DNA from: Rhodopirellula bahusiensis
Lineage (GTDB): Bacteria > Planctomycetota > Planctomycetia > Pirellulales > Pirellulaceae
NCBI RefSeq assembly: GCF_002727185.1
Contig: NZ_NIZW01000014.1
Coordinates: forward strand, 1 to 64,000
Length of the DNA stretch: 64,000 bases
Direction of reading: 5' to 3'
Part shown: positions 57,501-64,000 of the stretch, piece after piece
How the letters are laid out: each line of letters starts with the position of its first letter
Position numbering within the stretch: the first letter of the stretch is position 1
The notes under the pieces: generated by a model
Told to the model about the DNA's origin: nothing
The model's input: only the letters and a program-made list of their open reading frames with translations
The model's database searches: none
Translations under genes and position numbers: made by a program

Positions 57501-57895
57501 TGCCGCAATTGGGCATTTTGGCGTTGTTCGGCATCGTGCTGAACACGGCAATTATCTTCGTCGAGTTTGCCGACATTGTGATCGCCGAGCGGGCGCGTGC
57601 CAAAGCGTCGACCGGTGAAGCCGATGGACCCATTGTTGGTTTGACCAAAGCAGAGTTTCGTGATTGCTTGATCGAGTCGGGCAAGCAACGAATGCTGCCA
57701 ATTTTTCTCACCACCGCGACGACGGTCGGTGGTTTGGTGCCCTTGGCATTGAGCGGCGGGCCACTGTGGGAAGGTTTGGCGTGGTGCATGATCGTGGGGT
57801 TGCTGCTGACCACCACGTTGACGTTGTTCATTGTTCCCGCCTTCTATGCCATTTTGGTGGAAACGTTCCGGGTCGCCCCGGTCAATCAACCGTGA
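54548..57895 (+). CDS. RND-superfamily efflux pump
   Basis: The 1115-residue inner-membrane protein has twelve membrane helices and two large periplasmic loops. Helix 4 reads GLLVDNAVQVCDQ, with the first of the two usual proton-relay Asp kept and the second replaced by Asn. Helix 10 reads GIVLNTAIIFVEFAD, without the usual Lys. The variation is common in the non-AcrB RND branches. Substrate unknown. No outer-membrane channel gene follows; it probably shares one elsewhere. Confidence 0.9.
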   Translation: MNLPSLAVKYRPIVFSLAILAMAWGAMTYVTIPRREDPEFTIRVCVVSTSWPGAPAETVEELVTDKIEQNLTSIEEVKLTRSTTLTGQSTVFVELEDDIPPADIQNVWDKVRARVDLVAMPADHVRPIVNDEFGDTAVLLLGIHQMPSKGRAEIRPGDRYSLRQLEEYAEDVQDALRLLPGIAKVDMFGQRSEAIFIETNLADWAQLELTTNQLESLADDRNIIQAGGELDTESGHFSVKTEGEFNAVDEITQIASTVRTSRGDNSVSLAELGLSVTRDYEDPANYVCRVGDAKGSTPAVMLGITMKSGSNIIDVCEAAKNRVWELAEVEQLLPPDIGVTAVSDQSESVAKKIRDVIINVVEAVLIVVVVVYLVVGFRTSFVMAANIPIVVVVTVGLISLFGVQLEQISLAAMIISLGLLVDNAVQVCDQARSNQIAGMEPFPAAIDGANTLAIPMLVGTLTTMAAFVPMLFSLEGGGKEYVYSLPVTVSTTLALSWVLAMSLCVILAGMFIRAPKADQTGSPVVATWNRVASWWPRRKRRSGQSTEAPASNVGNPKQENLPFRIYGWLGGLAVRFKWLTALATLGLMISILTLPVSSEFFPDADGTQFAVKVLLPETATIEQTDQVTRKVETILQRLGTENLTENGFAQPPLRSYRSLVGGGGSRWHLGWNPEPKSRSFAEILVRTNDGSVTKQFAQRVREISERGDEALGIEPIVGARIVPVRLALGPPADPLVFRISGNGFANPTVLRETAGKLKRLVSEQPETWDVSDSWGVDGYQIQVAVEQDRAVLAGVTNSQIARTLNSYYSGLQLTTFREGDHEVPVYFRLKASERESVRGLQESYVEGDRGKVPLASLAVLKPTFELAKIERRKMNRTIEVSSQMEPGVTGNDVVSRVLKSDEMRQLQEDLPTGYWIEPGGSYEESAKAGGQMMMSFAISFLLIVLCLIFQYNGWSKPLIILSTLPLALVGAWLGLYLSNKSLGFMPQLGILALFGIVLNTAIIFVEFADIVIAERARAKASTGEADGPIVGLTKAEFRDCLIESGKQRMLPIFLTTATTVGGLVPLALSGGPLWEGLAWCMIVGLLLTTTLTLFIVPAFYAILVETFRVAPVNQP

Positions 57896-57907
57896 GACGC
57901 TGCCGTT

Positions 57908-58531
57908 TCAGTCGGCCATTTCGCTCAGGAACTGATCCAAGAACGTTTTCATGAAGCGTTCTCGGTCCTTCGCGATTTGGCGAGCCGGTTCCGTGTGCAG
58001 CATCTCACGAAGCCGGAACAATTTTTGATAAAAGTGACCGGCGCCGGTCTTCGGGCCATCCAGCACGCTGGGGTCATTTCCGGCAATGTGAAATGGCTGA
58101 CCGACGGTGGCTCCATATTCGATCGTTCGAACAATTCCAATGGCACCGAGAGCATCGAGTCGGTCGGCATCTTGCACGATTTTGCCTTCGGTCGAAAGTT
58201 CTTCCGCCGTTTCGTGCTTTCGAAACGAAAGATTGTCGACGATGTGAGCGACGTGATCAATCGTTGGTTGCTCGACTCCCAGATCGCCCAGGATTTCGCG
58301 GGAGAACTCGGCGCTACGTTCGATTCCATCATGGAATTTTGCGTCGCCGATGTCGTGAAGCAACGCTGCCAATTCGACGATCAAACGATCGCCCCCAACT
58401 TGCGTCTGAATTTCACACGCGGTGCGGTGGACGCGGCGAACATGATCGGTTCCGTGTCCGGCCTGTTGATCGGACATTCGTTGGTCCACAATGTCCGAGA
58501 CGCGGCGGATAATTGTTTCTGGGGTGTTCAT
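57908..58531 (-). CDS. HD-domain phosphohydrolase
   Basis: The 207-residue protein has an HD domain: H in GHGTDHVRRVHR, HD in ALLHDIGDAKF, and a following D in VQDADRLDALGAIG. This is the YedJ/YpgQ-like group of metal-dependent phosphohydrolases, often acting on nucleotides. Substrate unknown. The frame continues to 58615 with a second possible ATG; M1 of the longer frame adds 28 residues without conservation. It converges on the RND pump and diverges from phzF. Confidence 0.83.
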   Translation of the reverse strand: MNTPETIIRRVSDIVDQRMSDQQAGHGTDHVRRVHRTACEIQTQVGGDRLIVELAALLHDIGDAKFHDGIERSAEFSREILGDLGVEQPTIDHVAHIVDNLSFRKHETAEELSTEGKIVQDADRLDALGAIGIVRTIEYGATVGQPFHIAGNDPSVLDGPKTGAGHFYQKLFRLREMLHTEPARQIAKDRERFMKTFLDQFLSEMAD

Positions 58532-58643
58532 CGCAGAATCGTAACCGGAAAGAGAGTCCAATCGGAGGTGGCGGTGAACCTTTGGTGTCTCAGATGCCTC
58601 GTGGGAAGTGTTCAATCAACCTCCACTTCAGAGAGTGAATTGC

Positions 58644-59495
58644 ATGTCGAAATCAGATGTCTTGATTTGGCAGGTGGACGCGTTCACCGATGAGCCGTTC
58701 GGCGGGAACCCGGCTGCGATCTGTGTGTTGCCCGAATATTCCAGCGACGAATGGATGCAGCAGCTGGCCAGTGAGATGAACTTGTCCGAAACGGCGTTTT
58801 TGGTTCCTCTCGGTGATCCATCGAGTTATCAATTGCGATGGTTCACCCCCAATGTCGAAGTCGATTTGTGTGGTCACGCGACGCTGGCGGCAGCTCACGT
58901 GTTGTGGGAGCAAGGTCTGGTCGAAGAAGACGCCACGGTCCGCTTTCAAACGCGGAGTGGTGAACTGGCGTGTACAAGGGGCGAGTTTGGCATCACGCTC
59001 GACTTCCCCGCTTCCGATTGTTCACCGGTCGATGATGCACAGCTCGTTTCGGATCTGAAATTGGCGATGGGAATCGACCACGCGACAGTCTTTGAATCTC
59101 CGTTTGATCTTTTGATGGTGGTGGAATCGCGGGAGATTGTGATGGAGCTGCAGCCGAACTTCCACCTGTTGAATGACATCCCGACTCGAGGTGTCATCGT
59201 GACCGCGGAGGACGACCGCGACGAAGTTGACTTCGTCTCACGCTTTTTTGCACCGCGGTGCGGGATCGACGAAGACCCAGTGACAGGATCGGCACACTGT
59301 TGTTTGGCACCGTACTGGTCCAAGCGACTGAACGCCAGAATGTTGGTTGGTCATCAAGCTTCTCGTCGTGGCGGCATGGTTCGATGCGGGGTTGTCGGCG
59401 ACCGCGTGCGATTGACTGGCGATGCGGTCACCGTCTTTGAAGGGTGTTTGAAGATCTCGGTTCCGACAGTGGACGAGCAAAGGGATACGAAATGA
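58644..59495 (+). CDS. PhzF-family isomerase
   Basis: The 283-residue protein begins with WQVDAFTDEPFGGNPAAI, the PhzF signature with the catalytic Glu expected near residue 45 (NLSETAFL). LCGHATLAAAHVLW and DPVTGSAHCCLAPYW are the two other conserved blocks. PhzF proteins isomerise trans-2,3-dihydro-3-hydroxyanthranilate; most relatives have unknown substrates. It overlaps the following GNAT gene by 4 bp (ATGA). Confidence 0.88.
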   Translation: MSKSDVLIWQVDAFTDEPFGGNPAAICVLPEYSSDEWMQQLASEMNLSETAFLVPLGDPSSYQLRWFTPNVEVDLCGHATLAAAHVLWEQGLVEEDATVRFQTRSGELACTRGEFGITLDFPASDCSPVDDAQLVSDLKLAMGIDHATVFESPFDLLMVVESREIVMELQPNFHLLNDIPTRGVIVTAEDDRDEVDFVSRFFAPRCGIDEDPVTGSAHCCLAPYWSKRLNARMLVGHQASRRGGMVRCGVVGDRVRLTGDAVTVFEGCLKISVPTVDEQRDTK

Positions 59496-59974
59496 AGCTG
59501 CGTCCGTTTCGTTCCGACGACGCGATCGATTGTTGGCGAATGTTTCGTGATACGGTTCATCGGGTGAATGCCCGAGACTATTCGCAGGAGCAATTGAACG
59601 CATGGGCTCCGGAATCGATCGACCTGGATCATTGGGCTCAACGGTTCGACGGGCATGTTGCCGTGGTCGTGGAATCCGATTCGCGGATCATTGGGTTTGC
59701 GGACATGAGTCACGCGGGGCACTTGGATCGGTTGTTCGTATCCGCTGATCACCAACGACGCGGTGTTGCCAAACTGATTTGGCGAGAGTTAGTTGAGCAT
59801 GCTGTACGATTGGAATGCCAAACCGTTTGCACCGAAGCCAGCATCACGGCAAAACCGTTCTTTGAGTCGGTCGGGTTTGTTGTGATCGCAAGACAAGAAG
59901 TGGAGTGCCGTGGGGTCACGTTGACGAACTATCGAATGGAGTGGCGTCGAGGCGGATTGGTTGAATCAGTGTGA
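59492..59974 (+). CDS. GNAT-family N-acetyltransferase
   Basis: The 160-residue protein is a compact GNAT. HLDRLFVSADHQRRGVAKLIW (about 75-95) is motif A with the CoA pyrophosphate loop. PhzF-GNAT pairing suggests acetylation of a PhzF product, but this is inferred. ATG 59492 overlaps the PhzF stop, which supports it over the longer frame from 59444. Confidence 0.85.
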   Translation: MKLRPFRSDDAIDCWRMFRDTVHRVNARDYSQEQLNAWAPESIDLDHWAQRFDGHVAVVVESDSRIIGFADMSHAGHLDRLFVSADHQRRGVAKLIWRELVEHAVRLECQTVCTEASITAKPFFESVGFVVIARQEVECRGVTLTNYRMEWRRGGLVESV

Positions 59975-60215
59975 ACTGAACCGTGGTTCCCGCAATGTCG
60001 GCATCTTTGGAACCCGCCCTCGTTTGGGAAAGCGTTTCTGCCAGAGGCTCGGCGGAATTTTTGGCATTTCGAATGCATGCCGCCGATTCATGACCAATGT
60101 TGTTGAGGTTGCTTTGGTATTTTTCGATCAAAGCAATTGGGGCACCGAAACAACAACAACTGCACGAACCGTGAAGGTGCGCGCAGTGGCCGACGATTGC
60201 CCCAAGGAACCATTG

Positions 60216-60689
60216 ATGACGCCGTCCTCTCTGCGTGAAGAGCTCAAGAAAACGGGGCCGTTCGAATCCCTCGAACAAGAAGCCATGCTGGGTATTCTCC
60301 GTACCAGCGATTTGCTCGAAAATCGCCTCGCCCGACTTCTTCGAAAGTATGGGCTCACGCCGTCGCAATACAATGCGATGCGCATCATGCGAGGCGAAGG
60401 CGTTCCGATGCCGTGTCTGGAAGTTGCGGATCGGATGATCCAGGTGTCGCCGGCGATCACGCGTGTGGTCGACCAATTGTTGAACCGCGAATTGATCCAC
60501 AAGCAACAATCCAGCGAAGACCGCCGAGTGTATTTGGTTGGTTTGACCGAGGAAGGCCTTGCTCTGGTCTGTAAATTGGACGAGCCAATTCAGGATTTGC
60601 ATCGTGAATTGTTGGGGCACGTCAGCGTCGAAGACCTTCAGTCGCTCAATCGAATTCTGCAAATCGCACGAGACCAAGCGTCTGAGTAG
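60216..60689 (+). CDS. MarR-family transcriptional regulator
   Basis: The 157-residue protein is a winged-helix regulator of the MarR family. GLTPSQYNAMRIMRG starts the DNA-binding helix region, and ITRVVDQLLNRELI with the wing SSEDRRVYLVGLT follow. It binds DNA as a dimer and usually responds to small aromatic compounds. The likely targets are the PhzF/GNAT genes upstream, 240 bp away, but this is a guess. The frame is open from 59961; M86 of that frame, at 60216, gives a standard length. Confidence 0.86.
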   Translation: MTPSSLREELKKTGPFESLEQEAMLGILRTSDLLENRLARLLRKYGLTPSQYNAMRIMRGEGVPMPCLEVADRMIQVSPAITRVVDQLLNRELIHKQQSSEDRRVYLVGLTEEGLALVCKLDEPIQDLHRELLGHVSVEDLQSLNRILQIARDQASE

Positions 60690-60859
60690 TCTTGCTTCGA
60701 TGTGCGGCGGGTGTGTTGGAAACGCCCGAACGCAGCCACCTCTGATAAAGTTTCAGGAATGAGTGGCGGTTCTCTGTTGGAGTCGCAACTGTTTCCAAGG
60801 TGCGGTGGGTTGTGTCACGATGTGGCATCCATGCAATCGTGCCGCTGATTTTGAACAAC

Positions 60860-61483
60860 ATGACTGAACGACTCGATCCTGACGAAACGCAGACTCGGAT
60901 TGCCAAGCTGATTGCCGATGCGCGTTCGGGCGACCAGAACGCGTTGGGGGAATTGCTGGACAGTTACCGCAAATTCGTCAAGTTTTTGGCTCGTTCGGGT
61001 TTGCATCATCACTTGCGAGGCAAAGCCGATCCGTCGGATTTGGCTCAAGAGGTTTGCATCGCCGCGCACGGGAACATGGCCGATTTTCGAGGTCAAACCC
61101 CGGAGGAATTCGCGGGTTGGTTGCGAGGCATCCTGCAGAACATCTTGGCGATGCACTTGCGAAAGTATTTGGGAACACAGAAACGAGATCCACGACTGGA
61201 GCAAAATTTGAATGCGAGCTTGGTGAACGCATCGGGGTTCTTGCAGTCGAAGATTGCCGCGGATGTGACATCGCCGAGCCAGCATTTCGCTCGCAACGAA
61301 GCGTTTTTGCAATTGGCGGAAGCACTTGAGTCGTTGCCGGAACACTATCGCGAGGTGATTGTTCTGCGTCACGTCGAAGGGATGTCTTTCGCGGATGTCG
61401 CCAAGACGATGGGGAAGAGTGTGGACAGTGTCGAAAAACTTTGGGTTCGTGGACTCGCGAAATTGCGAACCATCATGACCTGA
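60860..61483 (+). CDS. ECF-type RNA polymerase sigma factor
   Basis: The 207-residue protein has sigma region 2 (DPSDLAQEVCIAAHGNM) and region 4 (LEALESLPEHYREVIVLRHVEG) with the helix-turn-helix MSFADVAKTMGKS. It lacks sigma-1 and sigma-3 domains, as expected for an ECF factor. The downstream gene is a Ser/Thr kinase 47 bp away in the same direction, a pairing seen often in planctomycetes. Phosphorylation of the sigma factor or of an anti-sigma factor by that kinase is a reasonable inference. Confidence 0.87.
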   Translation: MTERLDPDETQTRIAKLIADARSGDQNALGELLDSYRKFVKFLARSGLHHHLRGKADPSDLAQEVCIAAHGNMADFRGQTPEEFAGWLRGILQNILAMHLRKYLGTQKRDPRLEQNLNASLVNASGFLQSKIAADVTSPSQHFARNEAFLQLAEALESLPEHYREVIVLRHVEGMSFADVAKTMGKSVDSVEKLWVRGLAKLRTIMT

Positions 61484-61530
61484 GTGGATTGAGATGGGCC
61501 ACTGACGATCAACGCAACGAAGAGGGAAAC

Positions 61531-63843
61531 ATGGCCACTTTCGATGAAACCAATGACAACGGCGTGGTCGCTGCGGTCAAGGATTACATGCGGTTGCTCG
61601 ACAGCGGAAAAGCTCCTTCGATCGATGCGTTTCTAGCCGAGCACGCTCCCATCGAAACGGAGCTGCGACCGGCTTTGGAAGGTCTCGCAATGTTGCACGG
61701 CGTGGGTGCACCGTCGGAGCCATCCGCGACCGCGGTCGGTCCCGATGCCGAATTCACCGCGAAACCCATTGGCGATTTTCAAATCGTGGGTGAATTGGGA
61801 CGCGGAGGAATGGGGGTCGTCTACGAAGCCATCCAGCTCTCGCTCGGTCGCAAGGTGGCACTTAAAGTGCTGCCGTTCGCGAGCGGTTTGGACGAAGTTC
61901 GACTGCAGCGGTTTCGCAATGAAGCTCATGCGGCGGCGGCCCTGCATCACACCAACATTGTTCCGGTGTACGCGGTCGGTAGCGATCGTGGTGTGCACTA
62001 CTACGCGATGCAAATGATTGATGGTCGCACGCTGGCCGACGTGATCGATGAGCTGCGGCAGGCGGATAAAAATGGGACGTCGGACGACACGGAACCATCG
62101 CGTGGAAAGATCGAGGCTGCTCCAACTCGGTTGAACAACACGACCGCGATGGGCACATCGATGGGACGACGGCGGCACTACGAGTCCGCTGTTCGAATGG
62201 CCCACGAAGCCGCGATCGCGATCGAGCATGCTCACCAATACGGTGTGATCCACCGTGACATCAAGCCAGGCAACTTGTTGATCGATGGCGCCGGCAAGGT
62301 GTGGGTCACCGATTTTGGTCTGGCTCATATCGAATCGGACACAAACAATCTGACTCGGACCGGCGACCCGATGGGGACGTTGCGGTACGCCTCGCCAGAA
62401 CAGGCTTCCGGCAATCGGATGATCTTGGATCACCGTACCGACGTCTATTCGTTTGGAGTGACACTCTATGAGTTATTGACGTTGCAACCCGCCATCCAAG
62501 GCGAAGGTTTTCGCGAATTGCTCAACGCGGTGATTGAGGTCGACCCGCCATCGCCGATGTCAATCGCACCGGATTTACCCACTGAGTTGGATACGATCGT
62601 TCGCAAAGCCATCGCGAAGCAACCGTCTGAACGCTACGCGACGATGAAGGCTCTCGCGGATGATTTGCAATGTTGGTTGGATGACAAACCGATCCAGGCC
62701 AAACCGCCGACGGCACTCGAACGGTTGGCCAAATGGCGTCGCCGCAACAGTGGTTTGGTGGCGGCTGCCTTTGGAATGTTGTTGATCGCTTCGGTCGCTT
62801 TGTTGGTGACTGCGTTGCTCGTTTGGGGAGAACAACGGCAAACCCAATTGGCTCTCGATCGCGAAACACAGCAACGGGAATTGGCTGAGGAAAGCTTTCG
62901 GCAAGCTCGTGCGGCGGTCGACGCTTTCAGTGAGCTGAGTGAAAGCGAATTGGCCTATCGAGCGGGGCTTCAGGACCTACGTCGGACTTTCCTCGAGACG
63001 TCTTTGTCGTTTTATCGTGACTTCTTGGAGCTGCGTGCTGACGATCCGGCTTTGAAAAGCGAATTGGCGAAGACCTCCGCTCGTGTGGAAGCCATGGTCG
63101 AGGAACTGCAGTTGCTCGAGAACATTGGACCGTTGTTGCAGCTCTTGGAAGATAGCGTTCAGAAAGAATTGCAGATCGATCGTGAAAAGGCGGACGCGAT
63201 CACCGATGCCGTCAAAATGCTTCAGTCCGAACGACATTCCTTGGCGAACGAAAACCCAGGCAACCTGTCCATTGAAAACGCAGACATGACAGCGTTGCTG
63301 GAATCGTTCGATTCGTTTTTGAAGCAGCAACTGAGCCCTGAGCAAATCGAACGGTTGCAACAGATCGCTCGTCAGCGTCGATTGCCGTTCACGTTCAAGT
63401 CCTCCGAAGTCGTCGCGGCTCTCGAACTGACTCGCGAGCAACGAGCGAGGATCGATCAGATCATCGAAGAAACGCGTCCATCACGCCGCGGTGGAGGCGA
63501 TGGCGATCGAGGTCCCCGCGATCGCGAAAATGGCCGACGTGGTCCAGGACCAGGGGGACTCGAGTTTGGAATGCGAGGGCGATTTGATGGTGACCGGTCA
63601 CCTGACGGGAATGGTTCCCGTGGCGGGCGGCCGCCTGAATTCGGCCGTCCTCCTGAGATGAATGGTCCACCTGAATTTGGTGGCCCGCCCGGTATGAAAG
63701 GACCCTCCGGATTCAATGGGCCGCCGCACGACATGTGGAATTCGGAAGGGACCCACTATACCGTCGAGAAGATCCTGGAGATATTGACACCTGAGCAACG
63801 AGAGAAATGGAACGAATTGATCGGCGAAGCGTTCGTTCAGTGA
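61531..63843 (+). CDS. Transmembrane Ser/Thr protein kinase
   Basis: The 770-residue protein has a Hanks-type kinase domain (about 82-395): Gly loop 90-95, catalytic Lys K112, HRDIKPGN and DFGLAH. A membrane helix (about 410-432) follows, then a coiled coil with Gln/Leu/Glu-rich repeats, and a Pro/Gly/Asp/Arg-rich extracellular tail with PPEFG-type repeats (about 650-745). The last residues EKILEILTPEQREKWNELIGEAF are helical. The N-terminal 75 residues are acidic. It probably senses the envelope state and controls the ECF sigma factor. Confidence 0.88.
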   Translation: MATFDETNDNGVVAAVKDYMRLLDSGKAPSIDAFLAEHAPIETELRPALEGLAMLHGVGAPSEPSATAVGPDAEFTAKPIGDFQIVGELGRGGMGVVYEAIQLSLGRKVALKVLPFASGLDEVRLQRFRNEAHAAAALHHTNIVPVYAVGSDRGVHYYAMQMIDGRTLADVIDELRQADKNGTSDDTEPSRGKIEAAPTRLNNTTAMGTSMGRRRHYESAVRMAHEAAIAIEHAHQYGVIHRDIKPGNLLIDGAGKVWVTDFGLAHIESDTNNLTRTGDPMGTLRYASPEQASGNRMILDHRTDVYSFGVTLYELLTLQPAIQGEGFRELLNAVIEVDPPSPMSIAPDLPTELDTIVRKAIAKQPSERYATMKALADDLQCWLDDKPIQAKPPTALERLAKWRRRNSGLVAAAFGMLLIASVALLVTALLVWGEQRQTQLALDRETQQRELAEESFRQARAAVDAFSELSESELAYRAGLQDLRRTFLETSLSFYRDFLELRADDPALKSELAKTSARVEAMVEELQLLENIGPLLQLLEDSVQKELQIDREKADAITDAVKMLQSERHSLANENPGNLSIENADMTALLESFDSFLKQQLSPEQIERLQQIARQRRLPFTFKSSEVVAALELTREQRARIDQIIEETRPSRRGGGDGDRGPRDRENGRRGPGPGGLEFGMRGRFDGDRSPDGNGSRGGRPPEFGRPPEMNGPPEFGGPPGMKGPSGFNGPPHDMWNSEGTHYTVEKILEILTPEQREKWNELIGEAFVQ

Positions 63844-63912
63844 TCGAGTGAACGCGATCTGAAGTTGCCTGTTTTGACGAAGCAGTTACGTGACACCTTG
63901 TTGGAATTTTGA

Positions 63913-64000
63913 ATGAGGATTCTGGTGTTGACGGTGGGGACTCGAGGTGACGTGCAGCCGTACGTTGCTTTGGCCGTTGGACTGAAGGCGGCGGGGCACG
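63913..64000 (+). CDS. Glycosyltransferase, N-terminal fragment
   Basis: The start ATG is followed by MRILVLTVGTRGDVQPYVAL, the N-terminal strand and GTRGD loop of the GT1/GT28-type glycosyltransferase group (sterol or rhamnosyl glucosyltransferases). Only 29 codons lie in the window, so the donor and acceptor sugars cannot be told. It is 70 bp after the Ser/Thr kinase. Confidence 0.75.
   Translation, partial: MRILVLTVGTRGDVQPYVALAVGLKAAGH

Noticed and set aside
60262-60275. GTTCGAATCC, a T-loop-like sequence suggesting a tRNA
   Set aside because: It lies inside the MarR coding region, with no acceptor or anticodon stem around it.

Overview
The window looks like chromosomal DNA of a Pirellulaceae planctomycete, most likely Rhodopirellula or a close relative. 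The evidence is the mix of families: a CheB-CheR-PAS hybrid kinase, an ammonium-transporter/histidine-kinase fusion, an ECF sigma factor next to a transmembrane Ser/Thr kinase, a PEP-hydrolase/Tm-1-like pair, a carbamoyltransferase-SxtJ-DUF5989 set, many small envelope-stress proteins, and few strong Shine-Dalgarno sites. No rRNA, tRNA, CRISPR array or insertion sequence was recognised. This is a reading from protein families; no database search was run.

Positions 1-2753 hold the far end of an integron gene-cassette array: five small plus-strand genes, most predicted membrane proteins of unknown role, each followed by a site of about 90 bp with the exact arm geometry of attC (AAC, 8 nt, bulged base, 6 nt, bulged base on the left; 9 nt before GTT on the right). 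The sequences of the boxes are not the usual ones, and the last site has lost its right half. Structured non-coding repeats fill 2754-3452.

Positions 3453-9495 form a minus-strand operon rimO-pgsA-CPBP protease-uvrA with overlapping starts and stops. lysS is divergent (9812-11383). A carbamoyltransferase/SxtJ/DUF5989 operon (11422-13895), an Amt-histidine kinase fusion and threonine synthase follow. Positions 18601-23337 carry a Gly/Tyr-rich secreted protein, a circularly permuted sugar-binding lipoprotein, a YjfB-like protein, two tandem phosphoesterases and tsaB.

Positions 23382-26494 encode BamA as two separate overlapping genes, one for the POTRA domains and one for the barrel. Positions 27695-29819 carry the PEP-hydrolase/Tm-1-like pair. 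Positions 29826-37786 carry two coupled hybrid histidine kinases, the first fused to CheB (lacking its catalytic serine) and CheR. Positions 38325-47115 are a run of small envelope and stress proteins (lipoproteins, CsbD, cupin, DUF1328, DoxX-like, YqaE) with a TPR/outer-membrane protein, a Val-Gln repeat protein and a ZIP transporter. Two clear rho-independent terminators lie here.

Positions 47185-51923 carry oxidoreductases (MDR, aldehyde dehydrogenase, SDR), an unknown protein and an SMR exporter. Then come an RND adaptor/pump operon (52749-57895), an HD hydrolase, PhzF, GNAT and MarR genes, an ECF sigma/Ser-Thr kinase pair, and the start of a glycosyltransferase at the right edge.
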